From the NCBI GenBank assembly GCA_026018925.1, contig JAKSZU010000008.1, forward strand, positions 11,635,626 to 11,699,625: 64,000 bases of DNA. Direction: 5' to 3'. A program made the position numbers and the translations under genes. Under the pieces are notes generated by a model. It was not told the DNA's origin and ran no database searches. It saw nothing but the letters and a program-made list of their open reading frames with translations. The DNA comes from Tupaia tana (Eukaryota; Chordata; Mammalia; Scandentia; Tupaiidae). Shown here piece after piece: positions 47,125 through 58,319 of this stretch (the first letter of the stretch is position 1; each line of letters opens with the position of its first letter).

Positions 47125-47137
47125 GAATGAGGGATGG

Positions 47138-47555
47138 AAGTGATGGCAGCCTTGTTTAACATTACTTCTCAGATAGAGACCACCCAGCTCTGAGGGAGGA
47201 GCTGTAAGAACCAGCAGGGGACATCAGTAAGCGGTGCTGAAGGGCAGGGCTGAGGAGGCTCCTGGCTCTCTGCAGTGAGGCTCTCCTTCCACCCGCTTAT
47301 CAGTTCATCTGAGAATTCCAATTTGGATGTGATTTAGTGGCTGCAAGAATACAGTAATGCATTTATTTGAATTGAAATGAGTTACTCTTTCTGAGAGAAA
47401 GTGGGTAGGTTTTATCTGAGTCGACAAATCAGCTCTTCTAGTTAGGTTGGATGGTGGATGTTTTTGAACTGAATAAGTTGTGGGGCATGAACATTTCAAT
47501 AAAAACATCTTGAAAGAAAATGAAAATATTTTGTATGTTGATCAATGCATATTGA
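47138..47555. other. Unclassified DNA
   Basis: No feature recognised. Confidence 0.3.
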
Positions 47556-47925
47556 GGTTACTAAGGACTGAATATTTGTGGCCCTCCCACCAGCAGATCC
47601 ACATGTTGGAGCCCTAACCCAAATGCGATGGTGTTTGGAGATGGCCCATTGGTAGGTAATAGGGCCAGATGAGGTCATGAGAGTGGGGCCTCAGATTAAT
47701 GGTTTTATTTGAAGAAAGAAATGATCTCTCCGCCATAGAGGCAGGGGACATGGAAAGAACAGGCAGCTGTCGTTTGTAACCAAGAAGAGAGGCCTGCTCA
47801 AGAGCTGGTCACTGCCCTGACCTTGGGCTCCCAGCTTCCAGAACTGGAAGAGACAAATCTGCCTTTTAAGGCACCAGTCCGTTCCGTTTTTCAAGGCAGC
47901 CTGAGCTAGCTACGACATGGATTCA
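47556..47925 (+). repeat. MLT1-type MaLR LTR
   Basis: 'ggactgaatatttgtggccc', 'agatccacatgttggagccc', 'gatggtgtttggagatggcc' and 'cagcttccagaactggaaga' follow the MLT1 LTR order. Well preserved at the 5' end. Confidence 0.85.
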
Positions 47926-48682
47926 GATTCTTATGTTTCAACTATTTCTGAAAAAAGTCAGTTTAAACAGCTAGCTCTAAATCGAAGTTCAATGAATTTG
48001 ATTAATGATCATTGGCTAGACCTTTCTGAAGCCTTTTTGGTATGACCAGAGACTGAAGAAGTAAATTACGGACTTGTAATAAAAACAAAACAAAAAAATT
48101 ATTGCAAAATGTTTTTCATTTCTTTGTTTTCAAAATTTCAAAGAGAAGCTAATCAAGTCATCAGATGATAGAATTTCTAAATAATTGGTGATTAGAATTT
48201 GTCTGGCATAAAATCTGGAAGGAGTTCAAAGTCTGGGTGACATTGTAATAAAAAGTTCCATGCATTTCTCCACATTATTTACATGAACAAGAGACCTTGG
48301 GACCTATGTAAAACGCTATAATACATGTGTTAGACTTGACGGTGAGCCTGTCCTAACACAATGGCCCGGACATAAGCACTGCTCATATATAGGGCAGGTA
48401 TTCTAGAGAAAGAAAGCAGCTCAGAGTTTCTCAGAGTCAGTTATTTTCAGTTTTTACAGGGTCAACTGGTTTTAACCGTTTTAATTTCTATATTTTTTAA
48501 AATAGAAGTTAAAGTTTCCCACTCCGATGTTCTTTTTATTTTTAAACAGTCATCTTCAAAACAAAAATATTGAAAAGGGATAATTCATGGATGTTATGTT
48601 TGTCTTTAGCATAGAAACATTACCAAAAGCAAGGGGAGAAACACTGAAAAGTTTTACAATAAAGTTGTAAGATACTGCCTGA
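47926..48682. other. AT-rich unclassified DNA
   Basis: No gene or clear repeat. Confidence 0.3.
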
Positions 48683-48951
48683 GGGACCAGCAGTTAGCAT
48701 AATGGTTCTGTCGCTGGACTCCCATGGAGTTGACCACAGTTCAAGTCCCGAACCTGGTGGCTTAAACTCACGCCGGGCACATGTGCGTGCATGCCCAAGA
48801 TCCTGAGAGGAGAATGGAAAAGGGATCACAGCGTGGCCATCCTTACTGGAGGGTGAATTCTCGCTTTCTGTCTCTCTGTCTCTCTCTGTCTTTCTGGCGA
48901 GTGCACATGCCCTATAGCAAAAACCTCTCCAAAAATAAATAAATAAATAAA
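48683..48951 (+). mobile_element. SINE-A, young-intermediate
   Basis: The hairpin is decayed ('atccttactggagggtgaat'). The tail is (AAAT)n. Perfect duplication 'aagatactgcc'. Confidence 0.94.
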
Positions 48952-48962
48952 AAGATACTGCC

Positions 48963-49365
48963 CAATAACCTAACATAGGAATATGTTTTTAAACGCTAAT
49001 TCAACTTCATATTAGTTTTCCAGTAACAAACACATGGTTTATTAAAATGGACACTCTTCAAATTCTGAATCTAATTGTGGTAGAAACTAAAGTCACACAG
49101 ATACAGACACTAAAGTACAAGGAGGGAACCCTCTTCTTCCCATAGCAAAGGGTGGCCTTGCCTCTTCTGCTCCATAAAGCACAATGGGTGGTATTTCCAC
49201 AACAAAGGGGAACTTACCCCACACCCATCTCATCGGGGGCTGTGACCCAGATGAGGAGCCCTTCAGTGCCAGGCAGGCCTGGAATGTGCAGCCTGAATGC
49301 TCCAATGACTTCAGGAGTGTGTGTAACTGATGTGCCCGCATTGCGAAGGGCTGGGGGGAAGGAAG
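48963..49365. other. Unclassified DNA
   Basis: The plus-strand frame at 49152-49769 (205 codons) starts here but runs through SINE-B, and I do not accept it as a gene. Confidence 0.35.
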
Positions 49366-49485
49366 GGATTAAATTGTCAGTTCCTCCAGGTCAGAGACTG
49401 AGCCTTGTTAGCTCTTGTGCCTGCAGACCTAACAGGGGTGCTATTTACTTAGGAAGTGCCTGTTTGCTGAATGCATGTGGAATAG
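49366..49485 (+). repeat. L2/MIR 3'-end fragment
   Basis: 'gttcctccaggtcagagact' then 'gagccttgttagctcttgtg', 'ggaagtgcctgtttgctgaa' and 'tgcatg' follow the CORE-like end of L2. Confidence 0.5.
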
Positions 49486-49618
49486 GAAGAGCTAGGATAA
49501 GGCACCTCCATTCCTGTGAAACCCAGGAGAGGTTCCCTGAGCAGGGAGTCAATGCCAAGAATTCCTACCTCTTCCAGTATGCTTTTCCCAGAGTCTTCAA
49601 GGGAAAATTAAATTTTAT

Positions 49619-49826
49619 TATTTTATTTTTTAATGTGTACAGAGAGACAGAGAAGCAGGCACTACCGACGGCAGATCCTCGTGCGGCGATCTCCTCCCAC
49701 CCTCAGCCAGCCCAGATCATGGGCACACGTGAGAATGCCGCGCGTGCTCAAGGAGGTCCTGGGACATGAACCGAGGACCTTTCCCATGCAGGCCCAATTG
49801 CGTAATAGCTGTGCCACTGCCTTCCT
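49619..49826 (-). mobile_element. SINE-B
   Basis: 'cagagaagcaggcactaccg', 'ccctcagccagcccagatca', 'gtcctgggacatgaaccgag', 'gcgtaatagctgtgccactg'. CpG content is higher than in other B copies. Confidence 0.8.
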
Positions 49827-49846
49827 TGGTAAAATTAGATTTTGAT

Positions 49847-50132
49847 TCCTTTTTTTTCTTTTTCTTTTTTTTTTTTTTTTTTGAGAGGTTTTTGCTATAG
49901 GGCGCATGTGCTGTCCAGAAAGACAGAGAGAGACAGAGAGACAGAAAGTGAGAAATCACCCCCCAGGGGCAATGGCCGCACCGCAATCCCTTCTCCTCCA
50001 TTCTCCTCTCGGGATCTTGGGCATGCACGCACACACGCCCGGCGTGAGTTTAAGCCACCAGGTCCAGGACTCGAACCACAGTCTACTACATGGGAGTCCA
50101 GCGACATAGCCATTACGCTAACTGTTGGACCC
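49847..50132 (-). mobile_element. SINE-A, young
   Basis: Full length with a T-rich tail of about 35. It lies directly beyond SINE-B. Confidence 0.93.
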
Positions 50133-50261
50133 TTTAAACAGGCAGTCAAGGTGTACTAGTTTGGGAGCATTCTTAAGGACACAACTGAAATTCTTGATCC
50201 ATCATGCAAAAATGTCATGTAGTTATTACCTTGGTTCATCCAGGTTCAAGTGCAACTGAAC

Positions 50262-50430
50262 AAAACTCTTGGACTCAGACAGCCCTGGGGAAAAGTCAGA
50301 GCTCTGACCAGGAACCAAGTATTTTATCTCCCTGACCTCAGTATTCTTGTCTGCAAATTGGGGATATTAATAACTGTCTCGAAGGATTTTTACATGTGTT
50401 TGAGATAAAGCCTAGTTTGTAAGAACCACA
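50262..50430 (+). repeat. MIR
   Basis: 'ttggactcagacagccctgg', 'cctgacctcagtattcttgt', 'ctgcaaattggggatattaa' and 'taactgtctcgaaggatttt' match the MIR body order. Confidence 0.75.
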
Positions 50431-50676
50431 TGATGAAGCGTAGTATGGTACTAAATGCTTTCCTTGTTTATGAGCCCATACTAAAATGTGCAAGCTACTT
50501 TCTAAAAATGTTGGTGGCTCTAGTTGTGACTGCTCTGAGCAAAGGTTAATTATATCAATGTCCAGATATTAAAGGGGTCCGTGAGCACGTTACAAAGTTC
50601 AAGCTATGTGTTCACTTCATTAAAATATTTCAGAAGAAAGGTTCACTCAAGTACAACTCGATAAAACTTACTGACA
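50431..50676. other. Unclassified DNA
   Basis: No feature recognised. Confidence 0.3.
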
Positions 50677-50952
50677 GGGAACCAGCAGTTAGTGTAATGG
50701 CTATGTCGCTGGACTCCCACGTAGTCGACAGCGGTTCGCGTCCCGGACCCGGTGACTTAAAACTCACGCCGGGCACATGTGCATGCGTGCCCAAGATCCC
50801 GAGAGGAGAATGGAGGAGAAGGGATTGTGGTGTGACCATTCCCCCTGGGGGGTGATTTCTCGCTTTCTGTCTCTATGTCTCTCTCTGTCTGTCTGGCGAG
50901 CATACACGCCCTATAGCGAAAAAACCTCTCAAAAAAAACAAAAAACAAAAAA
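50677..50952 (+). mobile_element. SINE-A, very young
   Basis: CpG-rich and full length. Tail (CAAAAAA)n. No obvious duplication beyond short A-rich matches. Confidence 0.94.
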
Positions 50953-51066
50953 CCAATAGGTTCCATTTTAAGGACGTCATTTATGATCTATCACTGAGTG
51001 TTCATCACAGCAGCTCATTTACGCAAGAATACCGGTAGATTAGGATGCTGATATCTGGGTAGTATA

Positions 51067-51236
51067 TTTTTTATTTAATTTTTTTATTATTATTATTATC
51101 TGTTATAGGACATGTGCACTCACCAGAGAGAGACAGAGAGAGTGAGAAAGAGAAAGCAAGCTGTCAGGTCTGGGACTTAAACCTGAGAGCCATGGAGAAT
51201 CCGGTGCTTTAATCATCCTGCCACCTGTTGGCCCCC
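51067..51236 (-). mobile_element. SINE-A short form
   Basis: (TTA)n tail, 'gagaaagagaaagcaagctg' jumps to 'tcaggtctgggacttaaacc'. Short duplication 'gggtag' on both sides. Confidence 0.78.
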
Positions 51237-51775
51237 AGGGTAGCAAATTTAAATAGCCTCTAAAGACAGTGTAATGGTTGTAGGTTGGAGAAATAATGTT
51301 ACTTTTGATTAAAAAAATATATCAGAAAATCAAGCGCGTGGTGAGGGAGCCCCTAAGAATTGGGTTTGCTCCGGCTTGGTAAGAGAATGTTGAGGGGAAT
51401 TAGCACTCTGCCAGCCAAGACTTGGGTAGACGGCTCTTGCAACCATCTGGAAATTCAGTGTTTAAAATGTTTCAAACTGTTCCTCATGACATTTATTTTA
51501 GGTGCTAAGTTTCAAATATTTAAATTTTTAAATAAAAGAGGATGGTTCTTCATTAAGTTTGACTGGTTTTCAAGCTTGATCAAAGTAAAAGTGAGCAGAA
51601 AAGACAGTGGGAATTTATACTTAAAGAAATGCATTTTTATTTGTGTGGTTCAAAATCTTGATTCTTTTAAAAAATAAAACAATGGTTTCTAAAGCTGTTG
51701 AAACTGTTCAATGATCTGGCCATTTTTTTTCTGGGAAGGTTTTCTCATCAGCTCTTCCATGGACAACCAGATACT
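51237..51775. other. AT-rich unclassified DNA
   Basis: A 105-codon frame at 51360-51677 is hydrophobic/basic AT-driven sequence with no domain. Confidence 0.3.
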
Positions 51776-51892
51776 GCACACTCTCTCACACACTCACACA
51801 CACACACTCCCCTCATTCTCTGTCACACACACACACACTCCCCTTATATTCTCTCTCATACATGCACACACACACACACACACACACACTTC
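51776..51892. repeat. (CA)n/(TC)n simple repeats
   Basis: Three CA blocks separated by 'ctcccctcattctctgtc'-like spacers that themselves recur, so this is a small compound minisatellite. Confidence 0.9.
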
Positions 51893-51984
51893 CATCTGAA
51901 GCTGAAACCCTTCTTCTTAGTGAATCATTAAGTCTTTAATACAACACAATGAGTTCCTAAATCAGTAGAAATCTACTAGGCATA

Positions 51985-52130
51985 TATATGTCTTCCCTTT
52001 CTTTCCTTCCTTTCTTCCTTTTTTCTTTTCTTCTCTTGCTTTCCCTTTCTTTTTTCTCTTCTTCCTTCCTTTCTTTATTTCTTTCTCCCCTTTCTTCCTT
52101 CCTTTTTTCTTTCTCCTCATATTTTTATTT
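51985..52130. repeat. Polypyrimidine tract
   Basis: About 145 bp of almost pure T/C, mostly TTCC/TTTC units. It gives a Lys/Arg/Glu-rich frame on the minus strand that is not a gene. Confidence 0.92.
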
Positions 52131-53290
52131 AACTTCGTTAGAGACGCAGGGGCTCTCTCTGGCTGCCTTGCCTGTTTCTCCACCTGTGGTCTTGAGCTCA
52201 TTCTTATTTCCTCACTGCGGTTGCCAAGCCCTGCATTTCGCAACAGCCCCTCTGGCTGCTTGATCCTACCCCTTCCTTTCCTTCCGGCTGTGTCCATCCC
52301 AGGAGCGCCCCTAACAGACATCCCCCTCCCTGATCTCACACTCAGTCCCCTTCCCAGGGAATGCAGTCTGTAAGGAGCAGCAGAACTTGAAAGTCCTAGT
52401 GCTTTGCTTTGCCCTTGACCTCGGCACACTCAGGAGAGCAGCCCGGTAGGAGCTGCCCCGGGACTTCCATGTGATGTTCCGCTGGATGATGGGGTACTTC
52501 ACTCCATCACCCAAACATACTGCCGCTCTCCACTCTTCTGGAAATAAATACAGCAGATGGTTGGTGGAAGAAACCAAACTGCACTTCTAGTTCTCCTGGG
52601 GCTTGTTTAACTTATCTTTTCAAAACAAATAGTCATTCCATGTTTACTTGCCAACAGAGAAGTGCCTGAATTCATATCCCTTTTCCTATTTGCAGGAGAC
52701 ATAAATGTCAAAAAGGTGAAGATTATTTTCTAGGTGCTTCGGAAAGCCTGTTTCAAAAAAATCCCCAAACTCTAAATTATGCATGAAAAGATACAGATAT
52801 AAAATGCTACTGAGGAAAGGAACTAAGTTAATGAAAGGAAATTCATTTTATATTTTTTCTGAGAAGAAAGACATGACCCCATTTTGGGAGAAAGCAGTTG
52901 AAAAGCTACATGTAATGCCATAGTATCAAAAAGTAACATTCCTGACAAATATAAATTCCAAGTGATATAAAACTAGTCTAGAAAATTCAATCATTCTCAA
53001 CATTTGATTTGTGAGAGGCCGAACTCATGTTAGATACTGTGATATTTTGGGAATCCATTAAAGTTTTTTATGAAAAAAATAAAATGGTCAGCTGAAATTA
53101 CATTTTAAACTTGCAACCGAGCTATGGTAAAGATTAATACAAGTAAGGAAATGGCTTAGTGATAAAAAGAAACATTATAAATGAAAAGCAAACATTTTCA
53201 CAGTAACATTTCTTACTAGAAATCTTTATGATAATCACCAAATAACTAAAAGCAATTCACAATATGAGCTTCAATTTTGTTGTTTTATTT
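52131..53290. other. Unclassified DNA; 5' half GC-richer
   Basis: 52137-52590 is GC-richer and has a possible LTR texture, with no diagnostic motif. 52600-53290 is AT-rich. Confidence 0.3.
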
Positions 53291-53293
53291 TAA

Positions 53294-53294
<1 letters not shown>

Positions 53295-53337
<43 letters not shown>

Positions 53338-53571
53338 TTAGAGATTCTTGCTAAGGGGCACGTGCACTTTCCAGAGAGACAGAGAGATACAGAAAGTGAG
53401 AAATCACTCTGGATGGTCACGCTGCAATTACCTTTTCCTCTATTCTCCTCTCCGGATTTTTGGGCATGCATACACATACCCAGTGTGAGTTTAAGCTGCA
53501 GGGTTCAGGACAAAAGCATGATTGGCTACATAGTAATCCAGCGACATAACCATTATACCATCTTCTAGTCC
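53295..53571 (-). mobile_element. SINE-A, intermediate, with (CA)n(TA)n tail
   Basis: The tail became (CA)14 and (TA)8 (53295-53338). The hairpin is deleted ('atcactctggatggtcacgc'). 'ttattttaaa' on both sides. Confidence 0.88.
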
Positions 53572-53653
53572 CTTATTTTAAATATTAAGAGTTACATCAT
53601 ATTCTTTTATGGGGAAAGCTGCTATGACTACATTTTAATTTTACTTTAGTTTC

Positions 53654-53693
<40 letters not shown>

Positions 53694-53837
53694 TTTGCCA
53701 CAAGGCAAGTGTACTTGCCAGAAAGAGACTGAGAGAGGCAGAGAGAGGGAAAGTAAGAAATCACTATAGGGAAGTAGAGGGGGATGGCCACACTGAAATC
53801 CCTTCTCCTCTCTTCTCCTCTCAAGAATTTTGGGCAC
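53654..53837 (-). mobile_element. SINE-A, old, 5' part of a nested host copy
   Basis: (ATT)14 tail, through 'cttctcctctcaagaatttt'. It resumes at 54277 after two younger insertions. Confidence 0.88.
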
Positions 53838-53838
53838 A

Positions 53839-54009
53839 GGGACAAACAGGTGGTGCAATGAATAAGGGTGCTGAATTTCCACATGGCCAACTGGTGTTTG
53901 GGTCCTGGACCTGGCAGCTTTCTTTCCTACTTTCCCTTTCTCTATCTCCCTGTCTCTGTCCGGTCATATTAAAAAATAATAACAACAAATGGAATTATAG
54001 AAATAAATT
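53839..54009 (+). mobile_element. SINE-A short form inserted in an old SINE-A
   Basis: 'gggacaaacaggtggtgcaa' head joins 'gctttctttcctactttccc'. The centre is missing. Host duplication 'aagaattttgggca' / 'aagatttttaggca' brackets this insertion plus the next. Confidence 0.85.
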
Positions 54010-54248
54010 TTGGGGGGGGGAGTTTTTTGCCATAGGGCGCATGCGCCAGACAGAGACAGAGAGACAGAAAGCGAGAAATCACCCCCCAGGGGGGATGGCC
54101 ACGCTGCAATCCCTTCTCCTCCTCTCGGGATCTTGGGCACACAAGCACACGCGCCTGGCGTGAGTTTAAGCCACCGGGTCCGGGACGCGAACCGCAGTTG
54201 ACTACATGGGAGTCCAGCAACATAGCCATTACACTAACTGCTGGTCCC
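54010..54248 (-). mobile_element. SINE-A, young, third level of the nest
   Basis: G-run in place of part of the poly(T). It inserted into the A-rich tail of the short copy. 'aaataaat' on both sides. The body has a small gap ('cttctcctcctctcgggatc'). Confidence 0.92.
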
Positions 54249-54276
54249 TCTAAATAAATAAATATTTAAAAAAAAA

Positions 54277-54397
54277 AGATTTTTAGGCATACATGCACGA
54301 GAACTCTGCATAATTTTTAAGTGGTTGTGTCTGGTCGAACCATAGTCAACCATGTGCGAGTCTAAGCACCTTAACCATGATGACACCTGCTAGCCCC
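54277..54397 (-). mobile_element. SINE-A, old, head part of the nested host copy
   Basis: Continuation of 53654-53837. 'ttttaggcatacatgcacga' to the head end 'gacacctgctagcccc'. Confidence 0.88.
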
Positions 54398-54504
54398 ATA
54401 TGTCTCCATTTTTAAATGATCAATACTCTTTTATAATGCTATGAAACTAGCTCATTTTAGAGATTTATTAAGTATTCAAGATGTTTTATGAACATGTATA
54501 TAAT

Positions 54505-54665
54505 GTGCCACAAATATATATGTGTGTACATATATGTATATATATACATTATGTTTATGTGTATATATATGTGTGTGTATATATATGTATATATACACAA
54601 TTATATATATAAATATATATATTTATGTGTATATATATTTATATATATATTTACTTATATATATA
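54505..54665. repeat. Alternating purine-pyrimidine (TA/TG)n
   Basis: About 160 bp of TATATG/TATATA repeats with several short palindromes. It has the potential for cruciform or Z-DNA. Frames reading Tyr/Ile/Val here are artefacts. Confidence 0.92.
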
Positions 54666-55428
54666 AACACAATTTTATTTATTTTCACTTTCATGCTTTG
54701 CAGTTTCATAACTTCTGTTTTAAAGATGTGAAAACTGGGTCTCAGAGAAGTTATGTAACTTGTCTAGGTAGGATTCAAAAAAGGTCTAGAAACTCTACAA
54801 CCAGTGCTAGCTTAATTACAACATAAATTCAGGACTAAAATGGGCATGCCTTTCAGGTTTTAGGACAGTTTTAATTTTTTACTAGGCCTTATATTTAGTT
54901 TTTGCCTATCTGCCTCAGTTATTTTGTTTGGGAGGGAAATTCTGCATTCTCTTTGGAGTGAAGTTTTTTTAAACTTATGACAAGGTTATTTAATCTTTTT
55001 ACCCAAAGACCTAGAGAACATTTCGTTGTTTATAAGATGTGCCTCAGAATACATTGTTTCAGATTTATTCTTCCACTTTATATTCAGGCCTTTTATTCCG
55101 ATAGTTTTTTTTTTTTTATTATAATTTTAAACATTAGTTCAATCCATTGCTTGATTTTTTTCTTCTTCAGGGACTCTATTATGTTAGATCTTTTAAAATA
55201 ATTTTCTGTATATACATCCATCATTTATGTATGATCTTTTTTACCTATTTCTTTCTTTCACTTTATTCATATATCTGTTTTCATACTTCTATTTTCATAC
55301 CTCTTCTTAATGTTCTGTACTATATTTTCAGTTGATTCTATTCTTCTCTGGATATTTGCAATTAACATTTATTTCTGATGTGACTTGATATTTTTACTTC
55401 AAAATTTTCTTGAAATTAGTCATGCCTT
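54666..55428. other. AT-rich DNA, possible MIR end
   Basis: 54705-54770 ('tttaaagatgtgaaaactgg', 'gtctcagagaagttatgtaa') reads like the MIR centre. The rest is T-rich and unclassified. Confidence 0.4.
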
Positions 55429-55664
55429 GGGCCAGCTGATGGCATAGTGGTTAAGATACCTGGATATCACACAGTCAACTGCATGGTTCAAACATGAGAC
55501 CCAGCAGCTTGAAAATCATGTGGGCCCGTATGTGTGCATGTCCAAAGTCTCAAGAGAAGGAAGAAGAAGGGATTGTGACATGGCCATTCTCCTTGGTGGG
55601 TGCTTTTTCACTTTTCCTTTCTCTCTCTCCGGTGAGTGCATGTACACTATAGCAAATGGAAAAA
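55429..55664 (+). mobile_element. SINE-A, old subfamily
   Basis: 'gggccagctgatggcatagt' head. It is followed directly by a younger-type copy. The outer duplication 'tcatgcctt' brackets both. Confidence 0.88.
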
Positions 55665-55892
55665 GACCAGCAGATGGCATAATGGTTATGTCGCTGGACT
55701 TGAAACTCACATAGTCCAGGTGCATGCACACCCAAAATTCCAAGAGGAGAAAGGAGGAGAAGGGATTGAGGAGAGGGCATCCCCCCTTGGGGGGCTATTT
55801 CTCGCTTTCTGTCTCTCTGTGTCTTTAGCAAGTGCTCACGCCCTATAGCAAAAATCTCTCTAAAGGAAAAAAAAAAAAGAGAATAAAGAAAT
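55665..55892 (+). mobile_element. SINE-A, young-intermediate, head deletion
   Basis: The B-box region is deleted ('gctggacttgaaactcacat'). Together with the preceding copy it sits between 'agtcatgcctt' (55418) and 'aatcatgcctt' (55893). Confidence 0.88.
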
Positions 55893-55983
55893 GAATCATG
55901 CCTTAACTCTCATTTTTCTCTTTCTGTTCATTTTTGCACTGAGTTTTGATTCTTGTGCTCTTCTATATCTTGTATTGCTTTAT

Positions 55984-56222
55984 AAAATTAATTTCTTTCT
56001 TTCATGAGTGAGAGAGACTGAAGAGAAAAGAAAACGAAGAAAGAGTGCTACAGCATCCCTGAAAGCTCGATGCCACAACCAGCCCAACACCAGCATCCTG
56101 GGGTATGGGCACAGCATGCCTGGCGTCCTCAGGGAGGTCTCTGGATGTGAACCCAGCACCTTTCCATGTGGGTCATTCTTGTAGAACACCTCAGTTTACT
56201 GCCTCACTACCAGTTGACCCCA
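55984..56222 (-). mobile_element. SINE-B
   Basis: 'atttctttctttcatgagtg', 'cccaacaccagcatcctggg', 'tctggatgtgaacccagcac', head ending 'ctcactaccagttgacccc'. Confidence 0.72.
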
Positions 56223-56599
56223 ATATTGCTTTTGATGATATTTAACTCATGCTGGAATGTTATGTTATACCTTTCCTCTGTGTTATAGCTGATTTTTATT
56301 CTTTTGCAAAGGTGTTAAGTTTTTACCAGACCACAGTAACAGATTGTGAGAAAAAATACTTTTTCCTCTGCTGTCCTAGGTTCTCAGGCTGAGTTCCCAT
56401 GCATTAGACTAATGAGAGACAGGTAAACAAAAGAAAAATCACACATATATATCTATTAATATATAAATTATATTATATTAAAATGTGTTTGGCACATACA
56501 CCCGGAGCCCTCAGAGGTGAGTAATGCAAAAGGCTGATTAATACTTGGGCTTCTATAGCATCTTCACAAAAGATGCAATATATTTTGGTGTTGTTGCTG
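56223..56599. other. AT-rich unclassified DNA
   Basis: No feature recognised. Confidence 0.3.
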
Positions 56600-56831
56600 T
56601 TTAAGTTTTTGCCACAGGACATGTGCACTGGCCAGAGAGAAAGAAAGTGAAAAATCATCCCACAGGAGTGATGGCCACATTGCAATCCCTACGCCTACAC
56701 CCTCTTCTTGAAACTTTTGTCACACATGTACACATGCCCAGCATAATTTTCATGCCTCCAGGTCTGAGACTCGAACCATAGTTACCTATGTGAGAAGCCA
56801 GTGCTTTAACCACCAGCCTACCTGCTGGCCC
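56600..56831 (-). mobile_element. SINE-A, old subfamily
   Basis: 'aagtttttgccacaggacat', 'atcatcccacaggagtgatg', head ending 'ctacctgctggccc'. Confidence 0.78.
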
Positions 56832-58319
56832 AGAACAATATGTTTTTAGAGAAATAACAATACAAAGGAAAAGGACTCTGAGTAGGATGGCAAAACATGG
56901 GAAGGTAAATATGCTGGGAAATTGGCGAAAGGTAAGAGCTAATTAGTAAGGTTCGTGATTCCTCTGTTACTTTCCCCAGTTAATAAGAGTCTACACTTGT
57001 CCCAAGTGATTAATTTCTAACCTTCCTGGTAGAGAGGGTGGGGGAGGCACCTTTTCAAATTTATGTCCTGCTTTTAGGCAGATGGGGGAAGGGAAGAAAG
57101 CTATTCTTGTATGTTTCTTCTCAATCGACTTCAACCCAAAATGGTCTTTACACCAAAGTGGCTTAGGGGTGGCAAAGAGCCCTCAAGGTCTTTGTCCTTA
57201 GGATGTGTGAATCGGGGTGGCTTCTGAAGTTTCTTCATTCAAGAGTGCCATCCTCTAATTGGCACGGAGAAGTTTCATTTCTTCAGTATGTGCCTTTCGG
57301 GACAGATGGGTGTTGTTTCTGTGGTTCCTGGTATTGTTTCTTGTTGCCGTAATGTGCTTGTCTTCCACAGGGCTCTTCATCTCCCGCGGTTGCTCCTCCT
57401 TTTCCTGCAGGGATGCGTCTGCAAGTCTTCTGTGACTCCTACCCAAGAACCCCCTTTCACTCTGCATGCTTCCCAGCCTCCTCCTTCCTATGCCCCAGTG
57501 GCTGGTCGCTATTCCTCGCTCTCTCGCTGTTGTCAGTGTTTCCTCCGCAGCGTAGGGCCTTTCTGTTCTACAGGTGATTTCTACCTGGTTTGCCTCGTGT
57601 CCAACTTGCTCCATTCTCCTCTGCTCTGCATCGTGGCCACTCAATTTTTTGCTCTTCCAGAGGTTCTTGAGTCAACATGTCTGATCTTAGATACTCGTTT
57701 CTCACTTTCACGTAAGCTAACATCTGTAATAGTCTGTATGTCATTGCAGTACAGTCAGCATGGGTGTATATATCTTTCTTCTTAGGATGTGCATGGAGAG
57801 ATTCAGAGTTAGAGCCTATAAAACTGAAATATTTATTAAAATCTTATATATTCTTACATATTTTTTTCTTTAATATCTCTCAAATTTTGAAATTACATGC
57901 AAAAAAATCCCATGATTATTACACATTGTCTGGCCCTTATTACATTTTTAGTTTTTTTACATGGGTGAATATTGTTTTGTTGTTTGATACATCAAGGAGT
58001 ATGACAACTTCTTTTTATGGAGAGGGATGATAACTGTATCCGTTGTTCATGTCACTCATCTGATTCCTCCGTTTTCTTTGTTACTGTTCATTCCCCATGT
58101 CTTGTGGACAACACAGAGCTGTGTTTTGCTTCTGAGCCTGATATAAGATTCTTTAGTTTTGAATTCAGCTCATTATGTTTAGCATAATGATTTACCTTTG
58201 CTTTTATTGCTAGTATAATATTTCTCCAGTTTATTTTACTAACTTTTACTTTCTCAAGTGCATTTATTACCCCTGTCTTTATTGCCACACTCGGTCCAAA
58301 TTATTTGAAATCTCAGCTA
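56832..58319. other. Unclassified DNA
   Basis: 57255-57785 is open on both strands (129 codons minus, 165 plus). It has neither domain nor splice context and could be part of an old repeat. The remainder is AT-rich. Confidence 0.35.

Noticed and set aside
46564..47137. CRISPR-like array from repeated flanks
   Set aside because: The repeats are SINE target duplications separated by ~270 bp mobile elements in mammalian DNA.
49152..49769. The longest open frame (205 codons, plus)
   Set aside because: It runs from unclassified DNA through an L2/MIR-type end into a minus-oriented SINE-B. No domain, and composition changes at the repeat borders.
51962..52429. 155-codon Lys/Glu/Arg-rich minus-strand frame
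   Set aside because: The charged half is a direct reading of the polypyrimidine tract.
54488..54826. 112-codon Tyr/Ile-rich frame
   Set aside because: Artefact of the TA/TG simple repeat.
57255..57785. Overlapping frames of 129 (minus) and 165 (plus) codons
   Set aside because: Both strands open at once, no recognisable domain, no splice or Kozak context. Kept only as unclassified DNA.
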